A stretch of 38,893 nt of DNA from Sulfuritalea sp. GTDB lineage: Bacteria; Pseudomonadota; Gammaproteobacteria; Burkholderiales; Rhodocyclaceae. The notes beneath the pieces were generated by a model, which was given only the letters and a program-made list of their open reading frames with translations, did not search any database and had not been told where the DNA came from. Location: NCBI GenBank assembly GCA_022842325.1, contig JALHPU010000037.1:1-38893 (forward strand). The letters run 5' to 3'. Shown here piece after piece: positions 1-7,769 of the stretch. Numbering within the stretch: position 1 is the stretch's first letter; each line of letters begins with the position of its first letter. Both the position numbers and the translations under genes were made by a program.

Positions 1-38
1 ACCAGCCGTCGGGCCAGTTTCTCGTCTCTCACCATATC

Positions 39-64
39 GTGCCCACTCACGTTCTCGTGGGCAC
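39..64. terminator. Stem-loop, possible terminator of an upstream gene
   Basis: A perfect 8-bp inverted repeat (GTGCCCAC / GTGGGCAC) with a 10-nt loop is followed by AAGTTT. It sits at the window edge before the iron operon, so it may end a gene outside the window. The T-tract is weak, so an operator or chance palindrome is possible. Confidence 0.35.
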
Positions 65-158
65 AAGTTTCGCGGTTCCCGTCGCCGCCTGCTAGACGTC
101 GTCTAAAGAGCGCTTACGATTTCTGGTGGATTACGTCATCCATGGGGGATTGCCAGCC

Positions 159-217
159 AATAAGAATGATTCGCAATTTCTTGACAGCCCGTCCGAGGTA
201 GATGAGAATGGTTCTCA
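159..217 (+). promoter_or_regulatory. Fur-type iron-responsive promoter of the hemP operon
   Basis: Two Fur-box-like elements are visible. One is at 159-178 (AATAAGAATGATTCGCAATT, close to the alternating GATAAT/ATTATC Fur consensus). The other is at 203-217, where TGAGAA and TTCTCA form a perfect palindrome around TGG. A -35 TTGACA at 181-186 and a -10-like GAGAAT at 204-209 are separated by 17 bp, so the second box covers the -10 element, as expected for iron-dependent repression. The first downstream start is hemP at 239. The regulator is inferred from the site and from the iron genes that follow. Confidence 0.7.
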
Positions 218-238
218 ACACGGATTTGGAGCCCGCCC

Positions 239-448
239 ATGAAGAACATGATCTGCACAGCAAGCGCCGGCGAGTTCGGCGTCGACGCCAGCCTCGCTGC
301 GTCGACATCGGCCGAGCCGACGCTTCGCCAGCGCCGTCTGAATAGCAACGTCCTCTTCGCCGGCGGTCGGGAGCTGACGATCTTGCTTCACGGCGAGCCT
401 TATTGCCTGCGCGAGACGCGCCAGGGCAAGCTGATTCTGACCAAATAA
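239..448 (+). CDS. hemP: Hemin uptake protein HemP
   Basis: A 69-residue protein ending in GKLILTK, the invariant C-terminus of the HemP/YdiE family. The preceding block GRELTILLHGEPYCLRETRQ gives the usual pattern of a small beta-sheet protein. The N-terminal ~30 residues are poorly conserved, so Met1 at 239 or Met4 could be the start. HemP is a small cytoplasmic protein of iron- and heme-uptake operons; its biochemical role is not firmly established. It is first in the operon behind the Fur-type promoter, 13 bp before bfd, which supports iron-starvation expression. Confidence 0.85.
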   Translation: MKNMICTASAGEFGVDASLAASTSAEPTLRQRRLNSNVLFAGGRELTILLHGEPYCLRETRQGKLILTK

Positions 449-461
449 TCCAGGAGCCATC

Positions 462-674
462 ATGTACGTCTGCATCTGCAATGCGGTGACCGAAAGCGAT
501 ATCGGCAGCGCCGTGGCCCAAGGCTGCGGCAGTCTGCGACAATTGCGCGAGCAACTCGGGGTCGGCGCCTGCTGCGGCCGCTGCACGGGTTGCGCGCGCG
601 ACGTGCTGAAACACTCCCTGCACGCTCACACGCCCCATCGACCCGCAGCCGCCGGACAACTGGCGGCAGCCTGA
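462..674 (+). CDS. bfd: Bacterioferritin-associated ferredoxin
   Basis: A 70-residue Bfd. Cys4-x-Cys6 and Cys38-x2-Cys41 match the four [2Fe-2S] ligands of the family; Cys22, Cys37 and Cys44 are extra. In characterised Bfd proteins this ferredoxin docks on bacterioferritin and reduces the stored ferric core so that iron is released. The last ~18 residues are a low-complexity His/Ala/Pro tail beyond the usual ~55-64 residue fold. It lies directly upstream of bfr (17-bp gap), the classic pairing, inside the Fur-type operon. Confidence 0.93.
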   Translation: MYVCICNAVTESDIGSAVAQGCGSLRQLREQLGVGACCGRCTGCARDVLKHSLHAHTPHRPAAAGQLAAA

Positions 675-691
675 ACGACGAGAGGCTCCCC

Positions 692-1174
692 ATGAAAGGC
701 GACAAGAAAGTCATCCAGCTCCTCAACAAGTGCCTGGTCAATGAGCTGACCGCGATCAACCAGTATTTCCTGCACGCCCGCATGTACAAGAACTGGGGCT
801 TCACCGCACTGGGCAAGCACGAGTACGAGGAGTCGATCGAAGAGATGCACCACGCCGACAAGCTGATCGAGCGCGTGCTGTTCCTCGAAGGCCTGCCCAA
901 CCTGCAGGCGCTGAACAAGCTGATCATCGGCGAAAACGTGCCCGAATGCCTGGCCGGCGACCTCACCCTGGAGCAGGGCGCGCATGCAGACACCAAGGCC
1001 GCGCTGACTTACTGCGAAAGTGTGCACGACTACGTTTCACGCGAGATTCTGGAAGACATTCTGGAAGACACCGAAGAGCATATCGACTACCTCGAAACCC
1101 AGATCGAGCTGATCGAAAAGGTCGGCGTGCAGAACTACCTGCAGTCGGCCATGGGAGCGTCGTCCGGCTCCTGA
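692..1174 (+). CDS. bfr: Bacterioferritin
   Basis: A 160-residue protein that aligns without gaps to E. coli Bfr over its ferroxidase region. The heme ligand Met52 and diiron ligands Glu18, Glu51, His54, Glu94 and His130 are all in place. Position 127, Glu in E. coli, is Thr here with Glu128 and Glu129 next to it. The start at 692 follows an AGAGG ribosome site, and the N-terminus MKGDKKVI is the family start. The product forms the 24-mer cytoplasmic iron-storage shell that Bfd, encoded just upstream, unloads. Confidence 0.96.
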   Translation: MKGDKKVIQLLNKCLVNELTAINQYFLHARMYKNWGFTALGKHEYEESIEEMHHADKLIERVLFLEGLPNLQALNKLIIGENVPECLAGDLTLEQGAHADTKAALTYCESVHDYVSREILEDILEDTEEHIDYLETQIELIEKVGVQNYLQSAMGASSGS

Positions 1175-1296
1175 TATCCGCGTTGCCGGGGAGGACCTGC
1201 CGCCCCGGTTGCAGCCCGTACCACCAGCCAGCCAGCCGGCGCATCACGATGCGCGGCAAGCCAGCCAAGGATCCTTTTACTCTTTGGAGGTTTGCC

Positions 1297-1845
1297 ATGC
1301 ATCTCGTCCGTTCGCTGCTTGTCGCCTGCTCCGCCCTCTGGGCCACCACCGCCCTTGCCCTCGAATACCCGATCGGTTCGCCGCAGAATCTTGCCGGCAT
1401 GGAAGTCGCGGCCGTCTATCTGCAAGCCGTGGAAATGGAGCCCGACGGCCACATGCGCAAGGCCGCCGAGTCGGACATCCACCTCGAAGCCGACATCCAC
1501 GCCCTGGGCAACAATGCCAACGGCTTTGCCGAGGGCATGTGGATTCCCCACCTGCTGGTCAAGTACGAGCTGACCAAGGTCGGCAGCAGCGACGTCATCC
1601 GGGGCGACATGATGCCGATGGTGGCCAGCGACGGCCCGCACTACGGCGATAACGTCAAGCTCAAGGGGCCGGGCAAGTACAAAGTGAAGTTCATCATCTA
1701 TCCGCCCAACGCGAAAGAGAACGCCGCCGGCAACCACTTCGGCCGCCACACCGACCGCGCCACCGGCGTACGCCCCTGGTTCAAGGCGGTCGAGGCCGAA
1801 TGGGAATTCACCTACGCCGGCATCGGCAAGAAGGGCGGGTATTGA
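1297..1845 (+). CDS. ftrA: Periplasmic iron-binding protein, P19/FtrA/Tp34 family
   Basis: A 182-residue protein with a signal peptide (residues 1 to ~22, cleavage after ALA) and the P19-type metal-binding pattern: His62 and His68 in DIHLEADIH, Met108, His115 in SDGPHYGDN, and His151 in FGRHTD. P19/FtrA proteins bind copper and iron in the periplasm and take part in ferrous iron import. The start at 1297 is preceded by TGGAGG at 6 nt; an open frame further upstream overlaps bfr and is not used. The stop lies 2 nt from the next start, so co-translation with the porin is likely. Confidence 0.88.
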   Translation: MHLVRSLLVACSALWATTALALEYPIGSPQNLAGMEVAAVYLQAVEMEPDGHMRKAAESDIHLEADIHALGNNANGFAEGMWIPHLLVKYELTKVGSSDVIRGDMMPMVASDGPHYGDNVKLKGPGKYKVKFIIYPPNAKENAAGNHFGRHTDRATGVRPWFKAVEAEWEFTYAGIGKKGGY

Positions 1846-1847
1846 TC

Positions 1848-3287
1848 ATGCGCATCAGACTGATTGCCGCCCTGCTGGCGGCGGGATTCGCCGCGCCCGT
1901 GTTGGCCAACGACATGGCCGCCGTATTGGCCGAGATGAAGCGGCTCGCCGCGCGCGTCGAGGCGCTGGAACAGCAAAACAAGGCACTCGAGAAATCGCTG
2001 GCCAGCGAACGCCTGTCCGAAACCGAACCCGAGATCGCCACCCGACTCAAGGCAGTCGAATTCCAGACGCTATCCATGCAGAAGCAGGCGCGCCAGATCG
2101 AGGCCCTGGAAGGCATCACGGTCGGCGCCAGCCTGACCGGCGTGGTGCAGAAAGTCGGCGCTGGCCATACGGCGAGCGGCGAGGACGAAACCCGCGCCAA
2201 CTATCGCGGCGATATTTCCGTGACCCTGCCGGGCGGCGAGATCGGCAATGCCGAAGGCAGGATCTTCGGCCACTTCCGTTTCGGCCAAGGCACCGGCATC
2301 GGCCTGCGCCCGACCTATACGAGCAGCGCCAACACCACTGCCTTTGAAGTCGGCAGCGGGCTTGGCACCCTCGCGGCCGACGATTCATTCGGCATCCTGG
2401 CGCAGGCCTGGTACCAGCTCAAGATTCCGCTGATGAACGACGGCGACCCGACACAAACGCGGGCCAACACCAGGGAGCACCTGCACCTGACCGCCGGCAA
2501 GATCGACCCCTTCGTCTTCTTCGACCAGAACGCCGCGGCCGACGACGAATCGGCGCGCTTCATGAACAACGCCTTCGTGCATAACCCGCTGCTCGATTCC
2601 GGCGGCGACATTCGCGCCGACGCCTACGGCTTCGCCCCCGGCGCCATCGTGCAGTACGTCAATGAGCGCCAGAAGGGAGCGGAATGGGGCCTGTCGCTGG
2701 GCGTCTTCGGTTCCGGACCGGGCGCCAACTTCACCGGCTCGCTGGCCGGCCCCTTCGTCATCGCCCAGGCCGAAACCGCCGCACGCTTCAACTACCTGCC
2801 CGGCAACTATCGCGCCTACCTCTGGCGCAACGGTCGCGGCAACGGCTATGACGGCATCGAGCGCAAGCATTCCGGCATCGGTTTCTCGGCAGACCAGAAG
2901 GTGACGGACGAGGTGACCCTGTTCGGCCGCTACGGCCACCAGCTCAGCGGCAAGGTCCGCTTCGACCGCGCGCTGACGTTGGGCGGCGAACTCGGCGGCA
3001 ATCTGTGGGGACGCGCCGCCGACGGCCTCGGCCTGGCCATCGGCGCCCTGCGCACCAGCAGCGATTTCCGCAACGACTCGCTGGCGCTCGATGCCAACGC
3101 CGACGCGGTGCCCGACTTCGGCTACCAGGCGAGCGGTGCGGAACAGCAACTGGAGCTTTACTACCGCTTCAGGCTCAGCAGCAAGATCGAACTGACGCCC
3201 GATCTGCAGTGGATCCGCCAGCCCGGCGGCAATGCCGGGGCGCCGACGGTCAAGGTGCTCGGCCTGCGCGCCAAGCTGGGCTTCTGA
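1848..3287 (+). CDS. Outer-membrane porin of the iron operon
   Basis: A 479-residue protein with a signal peptide (1 to ~21, ending VLA-ND), then an N-terminal coiled-coil-like stretch (about 23-85, rich in Glu, Lys, Leu and Gln). A long alternating beta-strand body follows and ends in a C-terminal Phe (RAKLGF), the usual outer-membrane barrel signature. Phrases such as LTAGKIDPFVFFDQN and FMNNAF resemble OprB-type porins. Its place between ftrA and ftrB suggests it brings iron or an iron chelate across the outer membrane for this importer; substrate and mechanism are inferred. Confidence 0.75.
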   Translation: MRIRLIAALLAAGFAAPVLANDMAAVLAEMKRLAARVEALEQQNKALEKSLASERLSETEPEIATRLKAVEFQTLSMQKQARQIEALEGITVGASLTGVVQKVGAGHTASGEDETRANYRGDISVTLPGGEIGNAEGRIFGHFRFGQGTGIGLRPTYTSSANTTAFEVGSGLGTLAADDSFGILAQAWYQLKIPLMNDGDPTQTRANTREHLHLTAGKIDPFVFFDQNAAADDESARFMNNAFVHNPLLDSGGDIRADAYGFAPGAIVQYVNERQKGAEWGLSLGVFGSGPGANFTGSLAGPFVIAQAETAARFNYLPGNYRAYLWRNGRGNGYDGIERKHSGIGFSADQKVTDEVTLFGRYGHQLSGKVRFDRALTLGGELGGNLWGRAADGLGLAIGALRTSSDFRNDSLALDANADAVPDFGYQASGAEQQLELYYRFRLSSKIELTPDLQWIRQPGGNAGAPTVKVLGLRAKLGF

Positions 3288-3290
3288 GCC

Positions 3291-3644
3291 ATGCCGGCTC
3301 CACTCGCCCATCTGCTGTTCGTCGCCGCACTCTGGTTCGGCCTCGGCTGGGCTACGGCGGCGCATGCCCAGTCCACCGCGCCCCTGCCGAGCTGGACCGT
3401 GACGATCAGCGACGGCGTGTTCTCGCCCAGGCGCCTCGACGTCCCGGCCGGACAGCGCATCAAGCTGATCCTCAAGAATCAGGGGCCGGGACCGCTCGAG
3501 TTCGAGAACGGCGACCTGCACGTCGAGAAGATTCTTGCCGCCAAGGCCGAATCCTTCGTCGTCATGACGCTGCCGCCCGGCGAGCACATGTTCGTCGACG
3601 AGTTCAACATCGCCACCGGCGAACTGCTGATCGTCGCCCGATAG
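3291..3644 (+). CDS. ftrB: Periplasmic cupredoxin-domain protein, FtrB-like
   Basis: A 117-residue protein with a signal peptide (1 to ~26, ending AHAQ) and one cupredoxin-like domain: VTISDGVFSPRRLDVPAGQ, then LKNQGPGPLEFENGDLHVEK, and a PPGEHMF turn near the end. In ftrABCD systems this protein is proposed to handle or oxidise iron passed on by FtrA. His77 and residues of the late turn are plausible metal ligands; a canonical type-1 copper Cys is absent. It starts 3 nt after the porin stop and ends 1 nt before ftrD. Confidence 0.8.
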   Translation: MPAPLAHLLFVAALWFGLGWATAAHAQSTAPLPSWTVTISDGVFSPRRLDVPAGQRIKLILKNQGPGPLEFENGDLHVEKILAAKAESFVVMTLPPGEHMFVDEFNIATGELLIVAR

Positions 3645-3645
3645 C

Positions 3646-5154
3646 ATGCAGGCCGCGATCCTCCATTTCCATCCGCGCCGCTCGCCGCAGGCACCGACCC
3701 GGCTGACCCGGCTGGCGCGGCTGGGCGACTGGATGGCGCGCCATCGCCGCGGCATCCTCGCCGTGCAATGGCTGATTGTGGCGTTCTACGTGGTCCTGGT
3801 GGCCTTGCCGGCCTTCCTGCCGCATCCGGGCGCCGAAGCCCGGCTGTTCTCCGCCGACATGGGCGCGGCGAGTTTCGTCGCGCCGGCCGACGGCCACCCG
3901 GCGCAGGCGGCACCGCAGGACAAGCTGCCGGTTGCGGCCGCCTGGCGCGAGCGCCTGGTGCTGCTGGCGCAATACCTGTTCTGGGGCGTCTGGTGGCCCT
4001 TCGTGATCCTCTCCATCATGCTCATGGGCCGCGTCTGGTGCGGCGTGCTCTGCCCCGAAGGCGCGCTGACCGAATTCGCCAGCCGCCATGGGCGCGGCGG
4101 CTCGATTCCGCGCTGGGTGCGCTGGGGCGGCTGGCCGCTGATCGCCTTCGTGCTGACCACCGTTTATGGGCAACTGATCAGCGTCTATGAATACCCGCAG
4201 GCCGCGCTGTTGATACTCGGCGGCTCCACCGTCGCCGCCGTCGCCGTGGGCTGGATGTACGGCAAGGGCAAGCGCGTCTGGTGCCGCTACCTGTGTCCGG
4301 TGTCGGGCGTGTTCGGCCTGCTGGCGCGGCTCTCGCCGATCCATTTCAAGGTCGACCGGAGCGAGTGGAACCGCTACCCGCAGCGTACCGCCGCCGTCGA
4401 CTGCGCACCGCTGCTGTCGGTCAGCCATCTGACGGGGATGAGCGAGTGCCACGCCTGCGGCCGCTGCAGCGGGCACCGCGACGCGGTGACGCTGACGGCA
4501 CGTTCGCCGCATGCGGAAATCCTCGGCGGCGCACCGTACACAAACCCGCCCGGCACCGCCGAGGCCCTGCTGCTGATGTTCGGCATGCTGGGCGTCGCCA
4601 TCGCCGCCTTCCAATGGACCGTCAGCCCGTGGTTCGTGCAGCTCAAGCAGGGCGCGGCGAACTGGCTGGTGGAGCACGAAATCTTCTGGATGCTGGAAGA
4701 AAGCCCGGCCTGGTGGCTGCTGACGCGCTACCCCGCGGTCAATGACGTGTTCACCTGGCTCGACGGCGCGGCGATCCTGGTCTGGATTTTCGGCGTCGCA
4801 CTGGTGCTGGGCGGCATCGCCCTGCTCGCCACCAAAGCCGCGGCGAAGCTCGCCGGCCTCGACTGGCGGCGCCTGGCACTGGGCCTGGTGCCGCTGGCCG
4901 GTATCGGGCTGTTCCTCGGCCTGTCGATGATGAGCGCCACCCACCTGCGCGCCGAAGGCGTGGCGCTGGGCTGGCTGCCGGGCCTGCGCGCCGTGCTGCT
5001 CGGTCTGGGCGTAGCCTGGTCGCTGTGGCTTGGCACGCGTCTGATAGGAGTCGGCGCTGGTGGTACGGCGGCGCGCCGGCTGGCCGGCCTGATCTGGCTG
5101 CTGCCGCTGGGCGCGGTCGGCGCCAGCTGGATTCTGTCGTTTTACGTTTGGTAA
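3646..5154 (+). CDS. ftrD: Membrane polyferredoxin, FtrD/NapH-like
   Basis: A 502-residue inner-membrane protein with two Cys-x3-Cys-Pro motifs in transmembrane context (Cys132/Cys136 and Cys213/Cys217) and a ferredoxin-like set (Cys253, Cys268, Cys271, Cys274). This is the architecture of NapH/FtrD-type electron-transfer proteins. About ten hydrophobic segments are visible, four to five before and the rest after the iron-sulfur region. In ftrABCD importers FtrD is thought to supply or accept electrons for iron transport. No REXXE motif of the FTR1 permease (FtrC) is present in this protein or nearby, so the operon lacks its usual permease here. Confidence 0.85.
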   Translation: MQAAILHFHPRRSPQAPTRLTRLARLGDWMARHRRGILAVQWLIVAFYVVLVALPAFLPHPGAEARLFSADMGAASFVAPADGHPAQAAPQDKLPVAAAWRERLVLLAQYLFWGVWWPFVILSIMLMGRVWCGVLCPEGALTEFASRHGRGGSIPRWVRWGGWPLIAFVLTTVYGQLISVYEYPQAALLILGGSTVAAVAVGWMYGKGKRVWCRYLCPVSGVFGLLARLSPIHFKVDRSEWNRYPQRTAAVDCAPLLSVSHLTGMSECHACGRCSGHRDAVTLTARSPHAEILGGAPYTNPPGTAEALLLMFGMLGVAIAAFQWTVSPWFVQLKQGAANWLVEHEIFWMLEESPAWWLLTRYPAVNDVFTWLDGAAILVWIFGVALVLGGIALLATKAAAKLAGLDWRRLALGLVPLAGIGLFLGLSMMSATHLRAEGVALGWLPGLRAVLLGLGVAWSLWLGTRLIGVGAGGTAARRLAGLIWLLPLGAVGASWILSFYVW

Positions 5155-5164
5155 GGAGACATTC

Positions 5165-5395
5165 ATGATCGAAGACATGCATCTCGAACAGCCGCCCGCG
5201 CGCATGGTTGCCGGTGCGTTGGCGCATCTGGCATGCCACATGGAAACCGGCTGCGCGCGCGCCGGCCGTCTCGCGGCAATGCTGCTGGACCAGGTCGCCG
5301 GGGACCCCGAGGCCGATGCCCACCTGCGTACCCACGCCCGCGAGCTGGTCGAAATACTTGAACGCGACACAGGCAGCAGCGACATCGCGGCATGA
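5165..5395 (+). CDS. Small hypothetical protein of the ftr operon
   Basis: A 76-residue, mostly helical, acidic protein with no signal peptide or membrane segment. His21, Cys24, His25 and Cys30 are clustered (HLACHMETGC), which could bind metal or a cofactor. The start follows AAGGAGACATTC, a strong ribosome site 10 bp after ftrD. Its stop overlaps the start of the DUF2325 gene as ATGA (5392-5395), so the two are translationally coupled. Family not recognised. Confidence 0.7.
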   Translation: MIEDMHLEQPPARMVAGALAHLACHMETGCARAGRLAAMLLDQVAGDPEADAHLRTHARELVEILERDTGSSDIAA

Positions 5396-6672
5396 GCACC
5401 CTGGCACAAATGATAGGCAGTGCATTTCCCGGCGGACCCGACTGCCTGTGCTCGCCCGACGAAGTCGCCGTAAGCCGCCTCGCACGGCGGCGCAAGCTGT
5501 GGGAACTGCCGCACGCCTACCATTGCGCGCTGATCGGCACCTGCCTGCCGGTCGCCGAGATGCGCCGCCTGGCGCCGCATTCCGGCTATGACGTCAGCAA
5601 CATGACGGACTACAGCCTGCACACCGTGGTAGTGGGTTATTGCGAGAACCGCTGCGCCCTGACCGAAGCCATCCAGCGCTTTCTCGACAAGCGCCATGCC
5701 CGCGCCGTCGCCCGCTTCGCCCCGGCCGCCGCCGTGTCGAGTGTAGCCGCCGCCTGGCGCGAAGCCTTGCGCGCCGGCGAGGACGTTCCCGGTGCCCTGT
5801 GGGCCGCTTGGACGCATCCGGCGACCGACGACGAACTTGGCCGCGAAATCCACGGCGACATCCACATGCTCTCGCACCAGATCGGCGCCGCCGTACGCGC
5901 CGACCTGCGCCAGCTCGATCACCGCAAGCGCGACACCGAGCGGTTGCAGCAGCAGCAGCTCGCCGCGCTGCGCAGCGGCATCGACGAAACCCGCCGCAAA
6001 CACGAGGCGGAAATCGCGACCCTGCGCCGCGAACTGGCCGTCGCCGGACAACGCGCCGCGCTTGACGCCGGCCATGAACAACAGCTTGCCCAGGCCGAGC
6101 GCGAGCGCAAGAACCACGCCGCCCTGCAGCAGCGCGCCGCGATGCTGGCGACGCGCGCCGAGGCGCTGGAGGACTGGAACGCGGCCAACGCCAAGCGGGC
6201 GGCGCAATACGAAATCCAGCTGCAGGACGCGCGCCGCGAACTCGCCGCCGCCGAGGAGGCGCTGGCCATGGCGCTGGGCGTCGGCCCCGGCGACGGCACC
6301 GCCTGCGCTCGCGACTGCCCGCCGGGAGCGGCCCTGGAAGGGCGCTGCGTACTTTGCGTCGGCGGCCGTAGCGGCCTGGTCGACGGCTATCGCAAGCTGG
6401 TCGAAATACGCGGCGGACGCTTCCTGCATCACGACGGCGGACAGGAACAAAGCCTGCAGCGCATCGACGCCGTACTCGCCACCGCCGATGCCGTGGTCTG
6501 CCAGGCCGGCTGCATTTCGCACGCCGCCTACTGGAAGCTGAAGGACGCCTGCAAGAAGCTCGGCAAGCCCTGCGTCTTCGTCCAGTCGCCCGGTGTCGGC
6601 AGCTTCGCGCGCAGCCTTTCCGCGCTGGCGAACGCCGCACCGACCGACCAGGTCATCCGCATCCCGGCCTAG
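5392..6672 (+). CDS. DUF2325 domain protein with central coiled coil
   Basis: A 426-residue cytoplasmic protein in three parts. The N-terminal part (1-110) is rich in Cys and His and carries HCALIGTCL, typical of this family. A long central coiled coil (about 160-300) consists of Gln/Arg/Glu/Ala heptads. The C-terminal DUF2325 domain (about 318-415) has VLCVGGRSGLVDGYRKLVE, HHDGGQEQ, VVCQAGCISHAAYWKLKDAC and CVFVQSPG. DUF2325 proteins often sit near metal or redox genes; the biochemical function is unknown. Its position at the end of the iron operon and the conserved Cys/His residues suggest metal or redox sensing, which is inference. Confidence 0.85.
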   Translation: MSTLAQMIGSAFPGGPDCLCSPDEVAVSRLARRRKLWELPHAYHCALIGTCLPVAEMRRLAPHSGYDVSNMTDYSLHTVVVGYCENRCALTEAIQRFLDKRHARAVARFAPAAAVSSVAAAWREALRAGEDVPGALWAAWTHPATDDELGREIHGDIHMLSHQIGAAVRADLRQLDHRKRDTERLQQQQLAALRSGIDETRRKHEAEIATLRRELAVAGQRAALDAGHEQQLAQAERERKNHAALQQRAAMLATRAEALEDWNAANAKRAAQYEIQLQDARRELAAAEEALAMALGVGPGDGTACARDCPPGAALEGRCVLCVGGRSGLVDGYRKLVEIRGGRFLHHDGGQEQSLQRIDAVLATADAVVCQAGCISHAAYWKLKDACKKLGKPCVFVQSPGVGSFARSLSALANAAPTDQVIRIPA

Positions 6673-6675
6673 TCC

Positions 6676-6837
6676 ATGTACGCACTCGCCGATCACCTCG
6701 ACCAATCCGTACGGCCGCGCCTGTCGCCGCTCGGGCTAGGCACGGTGATCCTGCTGCAGTTCGGGCAGGTGCGCCTGAGCGTGATGGAGGGTCACCGGGT
6801 GAGCCTACTGCCGGGAAAGGCCACTCCGAAACGTCTA
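6676..6837 (+). pseudogene. Short 5' gene fragment running into the 112-bp repeat
   Basis: A reading frame starts with ATG 4 bp after the DUF2325 gene and gives a plausible ~48-residue beginning (MYALADHLDQSVRPRLSPLG, then VILLQFGQVRLSVMEGHRV). Past about 6837 the frame continues only through the 112-bp repeat and an antisense toxin remnant, so that part is not coding. I read it as the last gene of the iron operon cut off at the left border of the accessory region. Family not recognised, and a non-coding explanation is possible. Confidence 0.35.
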
Positions 6838-6948
6838 TCCTTTTGGGGACCAAGGTTTTTCTCCCAACCGAAAGTAGAAGGTTCAACGCTTAGAACAACA
6901 AATCGCCGCGCCTGGCGGCAAAGCATCCCGGCGGCGGGGAGGTGCCAG
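6837..6948. repeat. 112-bp direct repeat, copy 1
   Basis: This stretch matches 8870-8980 with about 10-12 differences and one or two single-base gaps. It begins ATCCTTTT(G/T)GGGACC and ends GGGGAGGTG(C/T)CAG. The second half is GC-rich and can fold (CCGCCG ... CGGCGG around a small GCCGC/GCGGC hairpin). The two copies bracket a segment of about 1.9 kb with a toxin remnant, the HicB-like unit and the HEPN/MNT pair. It could be a recombination substrate, a mobile-element end or a transcribed structured element. Confidence 0.85.
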
Positions 6949-6956
6949 AGGAGACG

Positions 6957-7247
6957 TGGCGGGCGCGCTCCTGCGGCAATCAGGTCTTCGTCGCGGGACG
7001 AACTTCTATTAAGGGGCGCTTGTCTAGGCGGCGGCATGGGCAAAGGCGATCTTGCTCAGCGTCACCTGCGGGCGATCCAGGGCCTCATTGAAAAACTGGT
7101 GCAGATCTTCCAGCGTGGGGGCCGGATCGACCAGTTCCCAGTAGAGCCTTCGTCGGTCGCTGTCGGTTTGCACGCGCGCAAGCGCAGTTCGGCTACCGGA
7201 AAGCTGCCGACACGATCCGCCTCCTGGAATGCACGGTGCAGGTCACT
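6957..7247 (-). pseudogene. Decayed copy of the AbiEii toxin 3' end
   Basis: This stretch is a diverged duplicate of 11818-12102, the 3' end plus downstream DNA of the intact AbiEii-type toxin gene. Encoded pieces such as DLHRAF(Q/L)EADRVGSF, then PVAELRLRACKP(T/S)ATDEG, are nearly identical in both. Small insertions near 7141 break the frame, and there is no N-terminal part or start. It is an inactive remnant that points to duplication within the cluster. Confidence 0.8.
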
Positions 7248-7252
7248 CCGGA

Positions 7253-7465
7253 TCAAGGAGAAATCCTTTGACCTTTGGCGGGGCCGACCGTCTCGTCAAA
7301 GTACAGTTCCAGGGCCTCCCGCAGCTGGGCCAGCGCCGCCGCCTCGGTGTCGCCATCGCTGGCCACGTCGGGTGCCTGGCACTGAGCGACGAATCCGTCC
7401 CCTTCGGGCATCACCCGACAGGCGAGCGGGCGTCCGGAGCGCGGGTCGCGCCAGGGGTCGGTCAT
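7253..7465 (-). CDS. HicB-like antitoxin-type protein
   Basis: A 70-residue protein with a HicB-type beta-alpha layout: LACRVMPEGDGFVAQCQAPD, then DVASDGDTEAAALAQLREALELYF. This matches the partial RNase H fold of HicB antitoxins. The start at 7465 follows AGGAGG at 6 nt. No HicA-like toxin (a small dsRNA-binding fold with a catalytic His) is next to it: downstream is the dead AbiEii fragment, upstream a 29-residue membrane peptide. It may be an orphan antitoxin, a stand-alone regulator, or the partner of the small peptide. Confidence 0.7.
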   Translation of the reverse strand: MTDPWRDPRSGRPLACRVMPEGDGFVAQCQAPDVASDGDTEAAALAQLREALELYFDETVGPAKGQRISP

Positions 7466-7478
7466 GCGTCGGCCTCCT

Positions 7479-7568
7479 TCAATCCTTACGATGGCGGGAG
7501 GCGTACCAGGCAATCCCGACCAGAAAGGCGGTGGCCAGGCCCAGGACAACCATGGATTCAATGGCCAT
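7479..7568 (-). CDS. 29-residue single-pass membrane peptide
   Basis: The peptide MAIESMVVLGLATAFLVGIA continues WYASRHRKD and stops. It has one hydrophobic helix (about residues 5-22) and a basic C-terminus, the form of a small inner-membrane peptide. The start at 7568 follows AAAGGAGAT at 4-5 nt, a strong ribosome site. The stop is 13 nt before the HicB-like start, which has its own AGGAGG, so the two form a small operon. Many membrane-acting toxins look like this, but so do harmless small proteins; no family match was made. Confidence 0.55.
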   Translation of the reverse strand: MAIESMVVLGLATAFLVGIAWYASRHRKD

Positions 7569-7769
7569 GCTGATCTCCTTTACGATACGTCGACAGGTCT
7601 GGGCAAAGCCTAGCACACCAACCCCCCCACCTTGGCTGCGAGAATCCAGGGCGCCGGGGCGGCAAGGGTTCTCGCACCCAGTATCGCCGGAGCAGATCGA
7701 CGAGCGGGTCGTCGATAACGAATGGGTACGTCCGCGCTTGATCCTGCGTACCGGTCGCGTGACTTCATT

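Noticed and set aside
946..1296. An upstream extension of the P19/FtrA gene
   Set aside because: The extension overlaps bfr in another frame and would bury the signal peptide; ATG 1297 has a good ribosome site.
2385..6705. Very long minus-strand frames opposite the iron operon (456 and 1033 codons)
   Set aside because: GC-rich third-position shadow of well-supported plus-strand genes; translations have no motif and abnormal composition.
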